Shown here: piece after piece, positions 8,241 to 17,753 of the stretch | Numbering within the stretch: position 1 is the stretch's first letter | How the letters are laid out: every line of letters begins with the position of its first letter | DNA from: Photobacterium sanguinicancri | GTDB lineage: Bacteria; Pseudomonadota; Gammaproteobacteria; Enterobacterales; Vibrionaceae | Reading direction: 5' to 3' | Assembly (NCBI RefSeq): GCF_002265265.1 | Contig: NZ_NOIF01000002.1 | Span: 1-64,000, forward strand | DNA length: 64,000 nt | Made by a program: the position numbers and the translations under genes | Notes under the pieces: model-generated | Told to the model about the DNA's origin: nothing | Database searches by the model: none | What the model saw: only the letters and a program-made list of their open reading frames with translations

Positions 8241-9953
8241 CTACCACTCCCCTACTAACAATCGGCTCTTCACGCCCCGTACTTGTAGCCCCATGGCTTC
8301 GAACACTAGCTCGAAGTCGTGGCATTGTGGGGGAATATTAGGAAGTGATAATGCGGCTTCAGAGAAGAAGCGTGTTTGTAGCGCGTCGTCTTCCCCCCAC
8401 GCCAATTGCCACCAATCGAGAATACGGCTTTTTGAGGCTTGGAGGCGATTTGACGTTGGGACTTTATCGCTCTTTTTCAGGTTTTCGCTGGCGGTAGTGG
8501 GTAGCAAATTCCACTTGTCGTTATTGGGCCAGTAAGCAAATGGCAGGCAGTGATCGATGTGGAAGATTTCTTTGAGCTTGCTGCCACTCCACACGCTATA
8601 TAAATCTGCATCTTGTTTTTTAAGTTCGGCGACCCGCTTGCGCACATCGCGGGTGTCATGATCTTTGTCTATCCATACCAAGCAATCATGGTAGGTTTGT
8701 AGGCCAATATTTCGGGCGCGGTTTAGCTCAAAACGCTGCATTTCTAAAATCCATTGGTTAACCACTAATGGCTCTATCCATGCGTTATATAACCGGAAAC
8801 ACTCCCACAAACTTTCATCCAGCACAAAGCTGCCGTAGCTGGCTAGAAAGTCACTATCGATAACGAGTGAGGATAAGGTTTTACGACGTTGCGATGAAGG
8901 CTGAATATCAAATAAGCGATTCGTTTTATCACCTTGGTATATAAAGGTTACAGGTCCGCTTTTAATCGTTGCTAAGGTATGCGACAGCGCTTTTTGTAAT
9001 GCTTTGGCTTCGTCACCAAGAAACATTGCCCCAACGGTTAAATCGTCAGCCGCTAAATGTTTAAGTTGGTTCCAGCCATCATCTTTAACAAAACCCAACC
9101 CTTTGCTGGTATTCGAGTTTTGTTGAATACCACCACTATTTTCAATGTCGATATCAATCAAACGCTTGAACTGGCGCATCCAATACAGCCCTACTAACCC
9201 TGCGGGGATCGCAACCTTACCATCGCTGCGATCAATCACAGCACCAGCATGAGCATCCGCCACGCGTAGCAAGGTACGTAGTAACGCGAGTTTGTAGGTG
9301 GCTGATTTACTGTCATTCACAATAATATGACGCACACGGTTTAAGTCACCCGAGCCATCATCAGGTAGGCTCATCACGACCGTTTGCCAATGCACTTTAT
9401 CGCGATTAAGGGAGTCTTGGCTGTCGCTAGTGTGCTTGACTAGCAATGCGCTGTTTTTAGCAAGCTGCTCTATTTCTTCTACCGATACCCCATAGTCTTG
9501 GCGACCATCATCAAATCCGCCATGACGTAAGGTGATCACTAACCGACCGTTTGAGGCCAGCAAATTAGACAGCTTGCGAAACGCGCGTTCTCGGTGACTT
9601 GGGGCTAGGTGCATCCAAACCGCGCTGACTAAGATACAGTCAAAACGCATCCCTAAGTTTTCTGTTTTACTCAGGGCTGGCAAGGCATCGTTAAGCCAAG
9701 TTACCGCGGCGCCTGTGTGCGCTTTTCCTGCTTGGCGCAGTGCATCACAAGGTTCTAGTGCAATAACATCGCAACCTTGGGCTGCCATCCATTTAGCATC
9801 TCGACCGCTCCCTGCACCCACATCCAATACCCGATCACCGCTGTGCGGCCAAAACGGCTTCCAGCTCGCGTGAACACTCTCGAAGGTGAGCGAGTTATAT
9901 TGCTGACAAAGGCTTGGGGTATTTTGTTGGTAAAATGAGAGCGTTGCAGACAT
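8241..9953 (-). CDS. SAM-dependent methyltransferase fused to a C-terminal HNH nuclease (570 aa)
   Basis: Residues about 20-185 are a class I methyltransferase fold: motif I DVGAGSGRDAKWM (about 44-56), an acidic strand ALEP, DCILVSAVWMHL and the post-I strand NGRLVITLRHGG. This looks like the UbiE/TehB-type small-molecule or protein family, because no DPPY/NPPF or PCQ DNA-methylase motif is present. The middle (about 190-450) is unassigned. Residues about 462-497 give an HNH motif: FHIDHCLPF, then WNLLPTTASENLKKSDKVP with the Asn and Lys expected in this family. Base composition is less AT-rich than the block on its left, so it may have a different history. No signal peptide is seen. Methyltransferase plus nuclease in one chain suggests a self-contained modification or defence protein, but the substrate is unknown. 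Confidence 0.75.
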   Translation of the reverse strand: MSATLSFYQQNTPSLCQQYNSLTFESVHASWKPFWPHSGDRVLDVGAGSGRDAKWMAAQGCDVIALEPCDALRQAGKAHTGAAVTWLNDALPALSKTENLGMRFDCILVSAVWMHLAPSHRERAFRKLSNLLASNGRLVITLRHGGFDDGRQDYGVSVEEIEQLAKNSALLVKHTSDSQDSLNRDKVHWQTVVMSLPDDGSGDLNRVRHIIVNDSKSATYKLALLRTLLRVADAHAGAVIDRSDGKVAIPAGLVGLYWMRQFKRLIDIDIENSGGIQQNSNTSKGLGFVKDDGWNQLKHLAADDLTVGAMFLGDEAKALQKALSHTLATIKSGPVTFIYQGDKTNRLFDIQPSSQRRKTLSSLVIDSDFLASYGSFVLDESLWECFRLYNAWIEPLVVNQWILEMQRFELNRARNIGLQTYHDCLVWIDKDHDTRDVRKRVAELKKQDADLYSVWSGSKLKEIFHIDHCLPFAYWPNNDKWNLLPTTASENLKKSDKVPTSNRLQASKSRILDWWQLAWGEDDALQTRFFSEAALSLPNIPPQCHDFELVFEAMGLQVRGVKSRLLVGEW

Positions 9954-10449
9954 AGTGATAGGTCGATTATTAAACTCATTGCATCATAGAGGAGAGGCAT
10001 GCGGTTAGCAAACAAGATGTATCATGCCTTACCTTTATTGAGCAGTACCAATAAATGCCCCTCCAACGCCACATCCTATAAGGATGGGTGCGAGTTTTAT
10101 AACTATTACCTTCCCCATTTACTTCAATATACGCTATACGAAAGTCACTTTTGTCACAAAAGGCAACTATGCGCATACTCAAAATATGAGCAGTGAATCA
10201 TATTGCGCCTTGATATCACATAAAAAATATATTTCAATAACTAGCACACACGCAAATCATGATACCCCTCCCAAAAAGGCAGCCTAAATGGCCTATTTTT
10301 GACTCAAGGTTAATTCTTAACTCGAATTTTGTCCCTTTTTTTACCCATAACTATTTTGAAATATATTCCTTTAACGAAACCCATCGCACTTTTTATACCC
10401 CAGTAATTCCTTTGATTTTGTTATCAGTAAAATAAGTTATGACTTTTAA
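9954..10449. other. Intergenic region between the methyltransferase-HNH gene and the XRE gene
   Basis: No supported gene. Short ORFs here overlap on both strands and lack ribosome sites. The two flanking genes diverge, so their promoters must lie here. The second half is AT-rich. Confidence 0.5.
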
Positions 10450-10466
10450 GAATGCCTTTTGCATTC
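10450..10466 (+). promoter_or_regulatory. Candidate operator of the XRE regulator
   Basis: A perfect inverted repeat, GAATGC-CTTTT-GCATTC, ends about 28 bases before the start codon of the XRE gene, at or near its promoter. This is a typical place for autorepression by an XRE dimer. Confidence 0.4.
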
Positions 10467-10494
10467 AAATCTACTGTGAGCAGGAAGCTAAATT

Positions 10495-11133
10495 ATGGAA
10501 TATTTAGAAAGAATTAAGCGCTTAGCCAAAATTCAAGGCATTAGCCAAAAGCAACTTGGTGAAGCATTAAGCCTTCAGCAAGGCACTATGAGCCGTAAAC
10601 TATCGGGTAAATACGGCATTGAAGTGCGTGAGCTTGAAACCATCGCCACGACACTCAACACCTCTATTAGCTACTTGCTAACTGGCCAAGTCGATACCAG
10701 CACCCAAGCGACCACGACGATTAACAATGAAGTAAGCCAAGGTTCTACCGCCACTTACATTCCGGTTATTCACCGTAAAGATTTCTCTTCCTTTCGCCAA
10801 GGCGCAACAGTGGATGTAGTTAGCAAACGTGCGATCCCGGCCCACCTAGACCGCGACGAGTGCCTAGGCCTGTTTGTTGATAACGAAAATATCGCACTTT
10901 GTGCACCAGTCGGCAGCTATGCATTAGCGACTCGCACTGCAAGCTACCGTCCGAAGCAGCCTGTCTTTGCTTCGGTACGTGGCAGCGAACCTGATTTTTA
11001 CCACATGACACAGCTTGCTGATGGTGTGGTGTTCTCGACCTCGCAACCTGATTTCCCTAACCTATTTGTGAACAACGATGAGTTCCAAATTCATGGTTAC
11101 ATCATTCAGTCTGATTGGGCTTACGATCGTTAA
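10495..11133 (+). CDS. XRE-family regulator with degenerate LexA/CI-like C-terminal domain (212 aa)
   Basis: Residues about 5-62 are a lambda-repressor type helix-turn-helix (AKIQGISQKQLGEALSLQQ, with recognition helix around QGTMSRKLSG). The C-terminal 110 residues have the layout of the S24/LexA-CI fold (PVFASVRG... then VNNDEFQIHGYII). The Ser of the usual GDSM motif and the catalytic Lys are not visible, so self-cleavage is unlikely. Probably a sequence-specific repressor or activator acting as a dimer. It precedes yjjX on the same strand but is separated from it by a terminator. An inverted repeat upstream suggests autoregulation. Its target genes are unknown. Confidence 0.7.
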   Translation: MEYLERIKRLAKIQGISQKQLGEALSLQQGTMSRKLSGKYGIEVRELETIATTLNTSISYLLTGQVDTSTQATTTINNEVSQGSTATYIPVIHRKDFSSFRQGATVDVVSKRAIPAHLDRDECLGLFVDNENIALCAPVGSYALATRTASYRPKQPVFASVRGSEPDFYHMTQLADGVVFSTSQPDFPNLFVNNDEFQIHGYIIQSDWAYDR

Positions 11134-11168
11134 TCTTTAAACGATTATTCCCGCTCAGTAGATGATTT

Positions 11169-11200
11169 AAATAGGCGCCGTGACTTCACGGCGCCTATTT
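11169..11200 (+). terminator. Terminator after the XRE gene
   Basis: A perfect 15-bp stem (AAATAGGCGCCGTGA and its complement) with a two-base loop, ending in TATTTGTATTTGT. Confidence 0.8.
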
Positions 11201-11242
11201 GTATTTGTACAATCATCGCCTTCTCTTATTCTTTAACGGATT

Positions 11243-11794
11243 ATGACCATGGCCACGATTATTGTCGCATCTACCAACCCTGCTAAAATCTCAGCGGTCG
11301 AGAACGCCTTTGCCGAAGCATTACCGCACATGACTTTTAATGTTGAAGGTGTGAGCGTAGCAAGCGAAGTACGCGATCAACCCATGACAGCTGATGAAAC
11401 CTTACTCGGCGCACGTAATCGCGTTAAGAATGCTCGCAAACTCGTAGCGAATGCCGACTACTACGTGGGCCTAGAAGCAGGGATTGATGGTTCGCACACT
11501 TTTGCCTGGATGGTAATTGAAAGTGGTGAACACGCATGTGGCGCATTGCGTGGTGAAGCGCGTTCGGCCTCGCTACCTTTGCCTCCAGCGGCATTGGCAC
11601 AGCTAGAACAAGGTATCGAGCTAGGTGATGTAATGGATACCATGTTTAATGAAACCAACATTAAACAAAAAGGTGGGGCGATTGCGATGCTGACCAACCA
11701 TAAGCTCAGTCGCAGCTCTGTCTATCAACAAGCCTTGATCTTGGCGTTGATCCCGTTTTTAAATCCGGCCTTATTCCCCGAGATCGCGTCGTGA
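11243..11794 (+). CDS. yjjX: Inosine/xanthosine triphosphatase
   Basis: A house-cleaning NTPase of the YjjX family that hydrolyses ITP and XTP and keeps non-canonical purines out of nucleic acids. The sequence opens with the family signature (VASTNPAKISAVENAF), followed by ADETLLGARNRVKNA, GLEAGID and GEARSASLPLP. Length (183 aa) is slightly above the usual 170-180. A second ATG two codons downstream is an equally good start. It sits next to trpR and slt as in E. coli, convergent with trpR, with a shared bidirectional terminator. Confidence 0.92.
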   Translation: MTMATIIVASTNPAKISAVENAFAEALPHMTFNVEGVSVASEVRDQPMTADETLLGARNRVKNARKLVANADYYVGLEAGIDGSHTFAWMVIESGEHACGALRGEARSASLPLPPAALAQLEQGIELGDVMDTMFNETNIKQKGGAIAMLTNHKLSRSSVYQQALILALIPFLNPALFPEIAS

Positions 11795-11835
11795 TTAATG
11801 GGTGACATAACACCTGATAATAGCGAGATCAAAAA

Positions 11836-11864
11836 AGCCCATGACATCACGGATGTCATGGGCT
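11836..11864. terminator. Bidirectional terminator between yjjX and trpR
   Basis: A 13-bp stem AGCCCATGACATC/GATGTCATGGGCT with a three-base loop, A-rich on the left and T-rich on the right. It serves the two convergent genes. Confidence 0.75.
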
Positions 11865-11897
11865 GTTGTTTTCTATAACAGGTTAACGTAACAGGCG

Positions 11898-12206
11898 TTA
11901 CAGCTGTTTTTTCAGTAATTCAGCCAGCCAGACTTTCACGTCAGCATCGTGATGCTTTAACTCGTTAGAGCCTCGTGTAATCGTCGCTACTCCCACACCC
12001 AGCAATTCACTGATTTTACGCTGGCTACGCTCGCCATTTAGCAGTTCGTGAAAAATATTCACACGAGATAATAAAGAATCACGTTCATCTGGCGTGAGTA
12101 ACAGCTTCATCAATACATCGTCTTTTTGCTCATCCGATGCCTGACGCAACAAATCAATTACCTGTTGCCACTCGGTAAATTCCGGTGTTTCAGTGGTAGT
12201 GGACAT
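11898..12206 (-). CDS. trpR: Trp operon repressor
   Basis: A tryptophan-dependent repressor of trp biosynthesis genes. The 102-residue length and sequence fit TrpR: an all-helical dimer with LLTPDERDSLLSRVNIFHELLNG, followed by the helix-turn-helix QRKISELLGVGVATITRGSNEL. Orientation and position next to slt match E. coli. No trp operon lies in the window, so it acts in trans. Confidence 0.96.
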   Translation of the reverse strand: MSTTTETPEFTEWQQVIDLLRQASDEQKDDVLMKLLLTPDERDSLLSRVNIFHELLNGERSQRKISELLGVGVATITRGSNELKHHDADVKVWLAELLKKQL

Positions 12207-12264
12207 TTAAACCTCATTCTAGGCATTACGTTCTGGCGCAAATATTACCTGTTTCTCAGGGCAG

Positions 12265-14181
12265 TTAATAGCTTGCTTGCAGTTCCTCGGGCGTTAGCAA
12301 GGGCTTTTTCTGCCCCATGCGCTTACTGTAATACACATCAAACATCAGCACATTTTGCACATACCCTCGGGTTTCATTAAACGGAATGGCTTCAATGAAG
12401 GTAAAAACATCCAGCTGCCCATCGGTTTGCTGCTGCCAACGGTTCACTCGGCTAGGGCCCGCGTTGTAAGCAGCAAACGAGTACACCCGATTATTGTCAT
12501 GGCGATCAAGCATCATTTTTAAATACCCACTGCCAAGACGAATGTTCACGCCGGGATCGAACAAGCTGTCTTTGCCTTTATAATTTCGCTCTAACTTCTT
12601 GGCGGTTTCTTTCGCTGTGGCAGGCATTAACTGCATTAAGCCGCGTGCCCCGACTGGCGATTGCGCTTCGGTGTTCCACGCACTTTCTTGGCGCGCTAAC
12701 GCCATCATAGTGGTGGTCGGTAAATCGCGCTCTTTGCTAAAGAAATCAAACCACCATTTGTGAGCCAATGGAAAACGCAGTTCGTGATAGCTCCATAAAC
12801 GCCCTGCAATAGTGGCTTGTACCGCTAAGTGGTGCCAACGGTTAGCGGCGGCATAGGTCGCCAACGTTAAGGCTTGTTCTGGCTTTTTACCGCGTAGCAA
12901 ATACGCCCACTCGCTACGGGCGGCATACAGTTTATCGACCGCCACTAGCTCTTTAATACGGTTTAACGTTTCACGGTCGCCATCGGTATCTTTGACAACC
13001 AATTTGCTTTTGCTGATGGGGTATTCAATCGGCTTTTTCAATATTGTGGCCGCAGCAACACTGTAGAAATCGCGCAGGCCAAGCAAGGATTCATACATCT
13101 TATTGGCTTGTGCTTGCTTACCATCACGCGCTAACAAATACGCTTGCCAAAATGTCCAACGGGTGGTCTCTTTCGCTTTAGCGGGTAAACGTTGTACCCA
13201 CACTTCCACTGCAGGCCAATCGCCTTCACGCATGGCATTACGAATACGGCGTTCTATCAAGCTGACCTTGGTGCTTTTGGCGATAACCTTATCGCGCCAA
13301 GTGATCAAGTCAGCGTTATCTGTGGTCATTAAGCGTGAAGCGACAAACTCGGCCAACTGTTGGCGTTTGGCTTTGCTGTAGTGCTGACCATCCATAGTGC
13401 GGGTATAGTGTTTTACCGCTTCTTTTACGTCTTTACGTGCCAAGCGTTGATAAGCCGCGGCGGTTAATTGTTGATTAAACGGGGTGACTTTACTGGCTTT
13501 AGCAAAATCAGCCACCAGCGCGGGCTTATCCAGTAATTCAATCACCTTATTACCCGTAATACGGCCCGAGGTGGATAATTGCTTATTCAGGTACGTCAGG
13601 AATTTTTTATTACCATTCTTGTACACCAGTATCATACGGTTAAGAATGTTCTCATCGTGACGTTTACCCGCCTTGTCCCATGCCTCTAACAGCGGATCGC
13701 ATTCATCGGCTATCGAGCTGCCTTTGAGCCAAATTTGCTCTGCGCCCTGCCATGCTTGCTGCTTTTTACCTTGTTGCAATTTGGCGTAGTAATACTGACA
13801 TTGCAGCACTTCATCACGCGGCTTGGTTGGCTGAAACGCGAGCAGCTCATCCCAACGTTGAGCGATGGCAAGATAGCTGGCGTAGCGGTATTGAATCGTG
13901 GGGTGGAAGGGCAGCGTTTTATATTGGGTTAAAAAGGCTTGCACTTCCTGTGGTGATTTATTTGTTAGGCTGCGAGAAAAATCACGGTAATCCAGATACG
14001 GTGTTAATGGATATTTATCCAATTTGTTCCGTAACTGACTGAATTTTTCAGCATCGTTATCTTCAAGCGCGTCTTGTGCTTGCTCGTACCATGCCCGTTG
14101 TTCGTCTAGTGTGGCTGCCTGCAATACAGGTGCAACCCAAGCTCCTAGCCCGATACACGCGGCGTATAGCACCTTTTTCAT
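12265..14181 (-). CDS. slt: Soluble lytic murein transglycosylase Slt70
   Basis: A periplasmic enzyme that cleaves the MurNAc-GlcNAc bond of peptidoglycan, leaving 1,6-anhydro ends. The ATG used gives a clean signal peptide (MKKVLYAACIGLGAW, cleavage after LQA). A longer reading would begin at a GTG 19 codons upstream. A long helical superhelix makes up most of the protein. The C-terminal SLT domain shows the catalytic Glu in ALARQESAWN, then SPVGARGLMQLMPATA and YNAGPSRVNRW. About 638 residues, matching the Slt70 family. It is followed by trpR, as in E. coli, and divergent from ettA. Confidence 0.95.
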   Translation of the reverse strand: MKKVLYAACIGLGAWVAPVLQAATLDEQRAWYEQAQDALEDNDAEKFSQLRNKLDKYPLTPYLDYRDFSRSLTNKSPQEVQAFLTQYKTLPFHPTIQYRYASYLAIAQRWDELLAFQPTKPRDEVLQCQYYYAKLQQGKKQQAWQGAEQIWLKGSSIADECDPLLEAWDKAGKRHDENILNRMILVYKNGNKKFLTYLNKQLSTSGRITGNKVIELLDKPALVADFAKASKVTPFNQQLTAAAYQRLARKDVKEAVKHYTRTMDGQHYSKAKRQQLAEFVASRLMTTDNADLITWRDKVIAKSTKVSLIERRIRNAMREGDWPAVEVWVQRLPAKAKETTRWTFWQAYLLARDGKQAQANKMYESLLGLRDFYSVAAATILKKPIEYPISKSKLVVKDTDGDRETLNRIKELVAVDKLYAARSEWAYLLRGKKPEQALTLATYAAANRWHHLAVQATIAGRLWSYHELRFPLAHKWWFDFFSKERDLPTTTMMALARQESAWNTEAQSPVGARGLMQLMPATAKETAKKLERNYKGKDSLFDPGVNIRLGSGYLKMMLDRHDNNRVYSFAAYNAGPSRVNRWQQQTDGQLDVFTFIEAIPFNETRGYVQNVLMFDVYYSKRMGQKKPLLTPEELQASY

Positions 14182-14319
14182 GACAGTTGTTAACACAAGA
14201 AAACTCCATTTCGTAGTCGCATTATTAATCTTAACCACTAATTATGAACATTACTGTTAAAGTTAGGTCAAGGTCGAGTAAAATACCCCCTTCCTTTACG
14301 ATTAGAGATTGCAACGGAT

Positions 14320-15987
14320 ATGGCTGAATACGTCTATACCATGTCGCGCGTGGGCAAAATTGTTCCACCTAAGCGTCAAATCTTAAAAGATATTTCATTA
14401 AGCTTCTTCCCTGGTGCCAAGATTGGTGTTCTTGGCCTGAATGGTTCGGGTAAATCTACCCTGCTTCGCATTATGGCGGGCATTGATACCGATATTGAAG
14501 GTGAAGCACGCCCGCAAGCTGGCCTTAAAGTCGGCTACCTACCACAAGAACCTGTACTGGATGAAGAAAAGACAGTACGTGAAGTGGTTGAAGAATCAGT
14601 TGCTGATGTTAAGAACGCATTAAGCCGTCTTGATGCGGTATACGCAGCATACGCTGAAGAAGATGCAGATTTCGATAAACTTGCTAAAGAACAAGGTGAT
14701 TTAGAAGCACTTATCGAAACCAAAGATGGTCACAACCTAGACATGCAGCTAGAACGTGCGGCAGATGCCCTTCGTTTGCCTGAATGGGATGCGAAAATTA
14801 AATTCCTATCAGGTGGTGAGCGTCGCCGTGTGGCTATTTGTCGCTTATTGCTTGATAAGCCAGACATGCTGCTACTTGATGAACCAACCAACCACTTGGA
14901 TGCAGAATCTGTGGCTTGGCTTGAGCACTTCCTAGTCGATTACAGCGGTACTGTTGTGGCAATCACGCACGACCGTTACTTCCTAGACAATGCTGCTGGC
15001 TGGATCTTAGAGCTTGACCGTGGTGAAGGTATTCCATGGGAAGGTAACTACACCTCTTGGCTTGAGCAAAAAGATGCGCGTTTGCAACAAGAATCTGCGC
15101 AAGAGAATGCTCGTCAAAAAACCATTGCTAAAGAGCTGGAGTGGGTTCGTCAAAACCCTAAAGGTCGTCAATCTAAGTCAAAAGCTCGTATGGCGCGCTT
15201 TGAAGAGCTTAACAATAACGATCACCAGAAACGTAATGAAACCAACGAGCTATTTATCCCGCCAGGTGAACGCCTAGGTGATAAAGTGCTTGAGGTGAAG
15301 AACCTAACCAAGTCATTCGGCGATCGCGTATTGATCGACAACCTATCGTTCAGCATGCCTAAGGGTGCGATCGTCGGTATTATCGGTGCCAATGGTGCAG
15401 GTAAATCGACCTTGTTCAAGATGCTAAGCGGTGTCGAGCAACCCGATTCTGGTACGGTAGAACTTGGCGAAACAGTTAGCCTAGCCTCTGTTGATCAGTT
15501 CCGTGACAGCATGAACGACAGCAACACGGTTTACCAAGAGATCTCTGAAGGTGCGGAAATCATCCGTATCAACAACTACGAAGTACCCGCACGTGCTTAT
15601 GCGTCGCGCTTTAACTTCCGTGGTAGCGATCAGCAAAAGCTGATTGGCGATCTATCTGGTGGTGAGCGTAACCGTGTTCACTTAGCCAAACTGCTAAAAG
15701 CGGGCGGTAACGTATTACTACTCGATGAACCAACCAATGACCTTGACGTAGAAACCCTACGTGCATTGGAAGAAGCGCTGCTTGAGTTCCCTGGCTGTGC
15801 CATGGTTATCTCGCACGACCGTTGGTTCCTTGACCGTATCGCAACCCACATTCTTGACTACCGTGATGAAGGCCAAGTTAACTTCTACGAAGGTAACTAC
15901 ACCGAATACACTGAGTGGCTGAAGAAAACACTGGGCGCACAAGCGGCTGAACCACACCGTATTAAATACAAGCGTATTACTAAGTAA
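14320..15987 (+). CDS. ettA: Energy-dependent translational throttle A (ABC-F ATPase)
   Basis: An ABC-F protein that binds the ribosomal E site and gates entry into elongation according to the ATP/ADP ratio. There are two ABC cassettes without membrane segments: Walker A GLNGSGKSTL and GANGAGKSTL, signatures LSGGERRR and LSGGERNR, Walker B LLLDEPTNHLD and LLLDEPTNDLD. The inter-domain linker and the arm insertion in the first cassette are present. At 555 aa the length is typical. It is divergent from slt, which is its usual neighbour in gammaproteobacteria. Confidence 0.97.
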   Translation: MAEYVYTMSRVGKIVPPKRQILKDISLSFFPGAKIGVLGLNGSGKSTLLRIMAGIDTDIEGEARPQAGLKVGYLPQEPVLDEEKTVREVVEESVADVKNALSRLDAVYAAYAEEDADFDKLAKEQGDLEALIETKDGHNLDMQLERAADALRLPEWDAKIKFLSGGERRRVAICRLLLDKPDMLLLDEPTNHLDAESVAWLEHFLVDYSGTVVAITHDRYFLDNAAGWILELDRGEGIPWEGNYTSWLEQKDARLQQESAQENARQKTIAKELEWVRQNPKGRQSKSKARMARFEELNNNDHQKRNETNELFIPPGERLGDKVLEVKNLTKSFGDRVLIDNLSFSMPKGAIVGIIGANGAGKSTLFKMLSGVEQPDSGTVELGETVSLASVDQFRDSMNDSNTVYQEISEGAEIIRINNYEVPARAYASRFNFRGSDQQKLIGDLSGGERNRVHLAKLLKAGGNVLLLDEPTNDLDVETLRALEEALLEFPGCAMVISHDRWFLDRIATHILDYRDEGQVNFYEGNYTEYTEWLKKTLGAQAAEPHRIKYKRITK

Positions 15988-16029
15988 TACCGCTAATCAC
16001 AATCTGATGAGTCAGGTTTTGATTGTACT

Positions 16030-16056
16030 AAGGGCTGCCGATGCAGCCCTTTTTTG
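16030..16056 (+). terminator. ettA terminator
   Basis: AAGGGCTGC-CGAT-GCAGCCCTT followed by six T, about 45 bases past the ettA stop. Confidence 0.9.
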
Positions 16057-16354
16057 TGACTATTATTTGGCATTGCCATTTGGTTACGTCCCCCACACAC
16101 TCATAATCTCCCACAACCTCTCACAATCGCCGTACACTGCTTGGTGTATTGCCTGACGACAATTTTTCCACGATGAACCATACGCTCTGCACTTTTTCAG
16201 GTAAGTACATTATTGCGATTTCCGTATAATTAACTGATAAAGCGCTTAATTTGTGATCATCTAACTGGCGTGTTTGGCCATTTAACCGTACACTGTTAGA
16301 CAAAGCTTGTTATGTCTCACGACCCTTTATAATTACTATTAAGAATACATAATT

Positions 16355-16723
16355 ATGGTTGAACGTCGTCACTTTAAGCGCATCATGTATCAAGCACCTG
16401 CTACGTTACATCAAGCGGATGGCAGCTGGCAGACAGATGTAAGAGACTTGTCGTTACAAGGGATTTTAATTACCCGCCCTGAGGGCTGGCACCCAAGTGA
16501 AGATGACACTTACACCATCACCTTTTGTTTACATGAGAGTGATATAAAATTGAGCATGGACACTCAATTAGTGGATAACTGCGAAGATTACCTTCGTATG
16601 AATATTCATCACATCGATATCGATAGCGCTAGTCATTTAAAACGCCTCGTCGAATTGAACGTCGGCACTGATGAACTGTTACATCGCGAACTCGAACACC
16701 TAACGGATTTACACAACATTTAA
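16355..16723 (+). CDS. Single-domain PilZ protein, putative c-di-GMP receptor (122 aa)
   Basis: The whole protein is one PilZ domain. The N-terminal RRHFKR supplies the RxxxR c-di-GMP-binding motif and DLSLQGILI supplies D/NxSxxG, so binding is expected. It is followed after 15 bases by an M23 peptidase gene on the same strand, so the two probably share a transcript. It may correspond to one of the small Plz proteins described in Vibrio cholerae, judging from its neighbourhood; I cannot verify this. Confidence 0.85.
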   Translation: MVERRHFKRIMYQAPATLHQADGSWQTDVRDLSLQGILITRPEGWHPSEDDTYTITFCLHESDIKLSMDTQLVDNCEDYLRMNIHHIDIDSASHLKRLVELNVGTDELLHRELEHLTDLHNI

Positions 16724-16738
16724 CTGTAACGAATCATC

Positions 16739-17728
16739 ATGTCAGACACTATTTGTATATCGGTGTCCCACCGTCGTGGGACATCCCATTATTTGATCAA
16801 CCGATTTAAGAAACGCTACGCCGCTTTTTTAGTCTTATTGTTAGGTGGTATGTTGAGCTACGGTAGCTTGAACATTTACCAGCTATACCAACAAAACGAA
16901 GTTTCAAACGTCCAACTCAGTCAACTGAATGTTCAAGCCGAACAGCTCAGTGATTCGTTGTCGGAAGAAAACGCCACCAACCTTGCTTTAAGCCAAGAAC
17001 TAGAAGACAAGAAAAATGAACTCATGATGCTAGAACAGCGGATTGATGACGTAGAAACCATCCTTGGCTTACAGGCGGAAAACACCAATATACCGTTAGA
17101 ACAACGCGTCGACAGTGCCGCGATTAGCTCAGCTGTGCGTGGCACGCTGTTTCGTCTGATCCCCAATGGCAGTCCAACACCTGACACGCGCATGTCATCT
17201 CGTTTTGGTACTCGCATTCACCCTGTGACAGGCAAGCGTAAGCGCCACAATGGGCTCGATTTTGCGGCTAACATTGGCACGCCTATCTATGCCCCTGCCG
17301 ACGGTGTGATTGAAAATGTTCGCCCAAGTAATAAAGGGTCTGGTAACTTCATCAAGCTAGATCATTCTTTTGGTTTTATGTCGACCTACTCCCACATGAA
17401 GAAATTCAATGTGAAGCGTGGTCAATTTGTCCGCAAGGGTGATTTGTTGGGTTGGACGGGTAACTCAGGGTTATCGACGGGGCCACACCTGCATTACGAA
17501 ATTCGCTTTTTAGGCCGAGCACTGAACCCGCATCATTTTGTCGTATGGACACCCGATAATTTTGATTCACTATTTGAAAAAGAAAAATCGGTGCAATGGG
17601 CGACCATGCTAGAAATGATCAACAATGTGGTATCGATGCAAGTGCAACTGACCCAAGCACCATCGCTTGAGCCCACGATTAAGACGGCCAATACCGCGCC
17701 GCGCCAATCAGAGCAACGTCAGCTATAG
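16739..17728 (+). CDS. Membrane-anchored M23 (LytM) peptidoglycan endopeptidase (329 aa)
   Basis: A single N-terminal membrane anchor (about 25-50: AFLVLLLGGMLSYGSLNIY) is followed by a periplasmic coiled coil (about 55-115) and a C-terminal LytM domain. Zinc-ligand motifs are complete: HNGLDFA (H and D), and the HLHYEIRF motif with the catalytic His in TGPHLHYE. It is therefore expected to be active against peptide cross-links rather than a degenerate activator. The C-terminal tail (about 280-329) is low complexity. It is probably co-transcribed with the PilZ gene 15 bases upstream, hinting at c-di-GMP-linked control of wall hydrolysis. Confidence 0.88.
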   Translation: MSDTICISVSHRRGTSHYLINRFKKRYAAFLVLLLGGMLSYGSLNIYQLYQQNEVSNVQLSQLNVQAEQLSDSLSEENATNLALSQELEDKKNELMMLEQRIDDVETILGLQAENTNIPLEQRVDSAAISSAVRGTLFRLIPNGSPTPDTRMSSRFGTRIHPVTGKRKRHNGLDFAANIGTPIYAPADGVIENVRPSNKGSGNFIKLDHSFGFMSTYSHMKKFNVKRGQFVRKGDLLGWTGNSGLSTGPHLHYEIRFLGRALNPHHFVVWTPDNFDSLFEKEKSVQWATMLEMINNVVSMQVQLTQAPSLEPTIKTANTAPRQSEQRQL

Positions 17729-17753
17729 CGACAGCTCACTTGTCGTCAGCATT

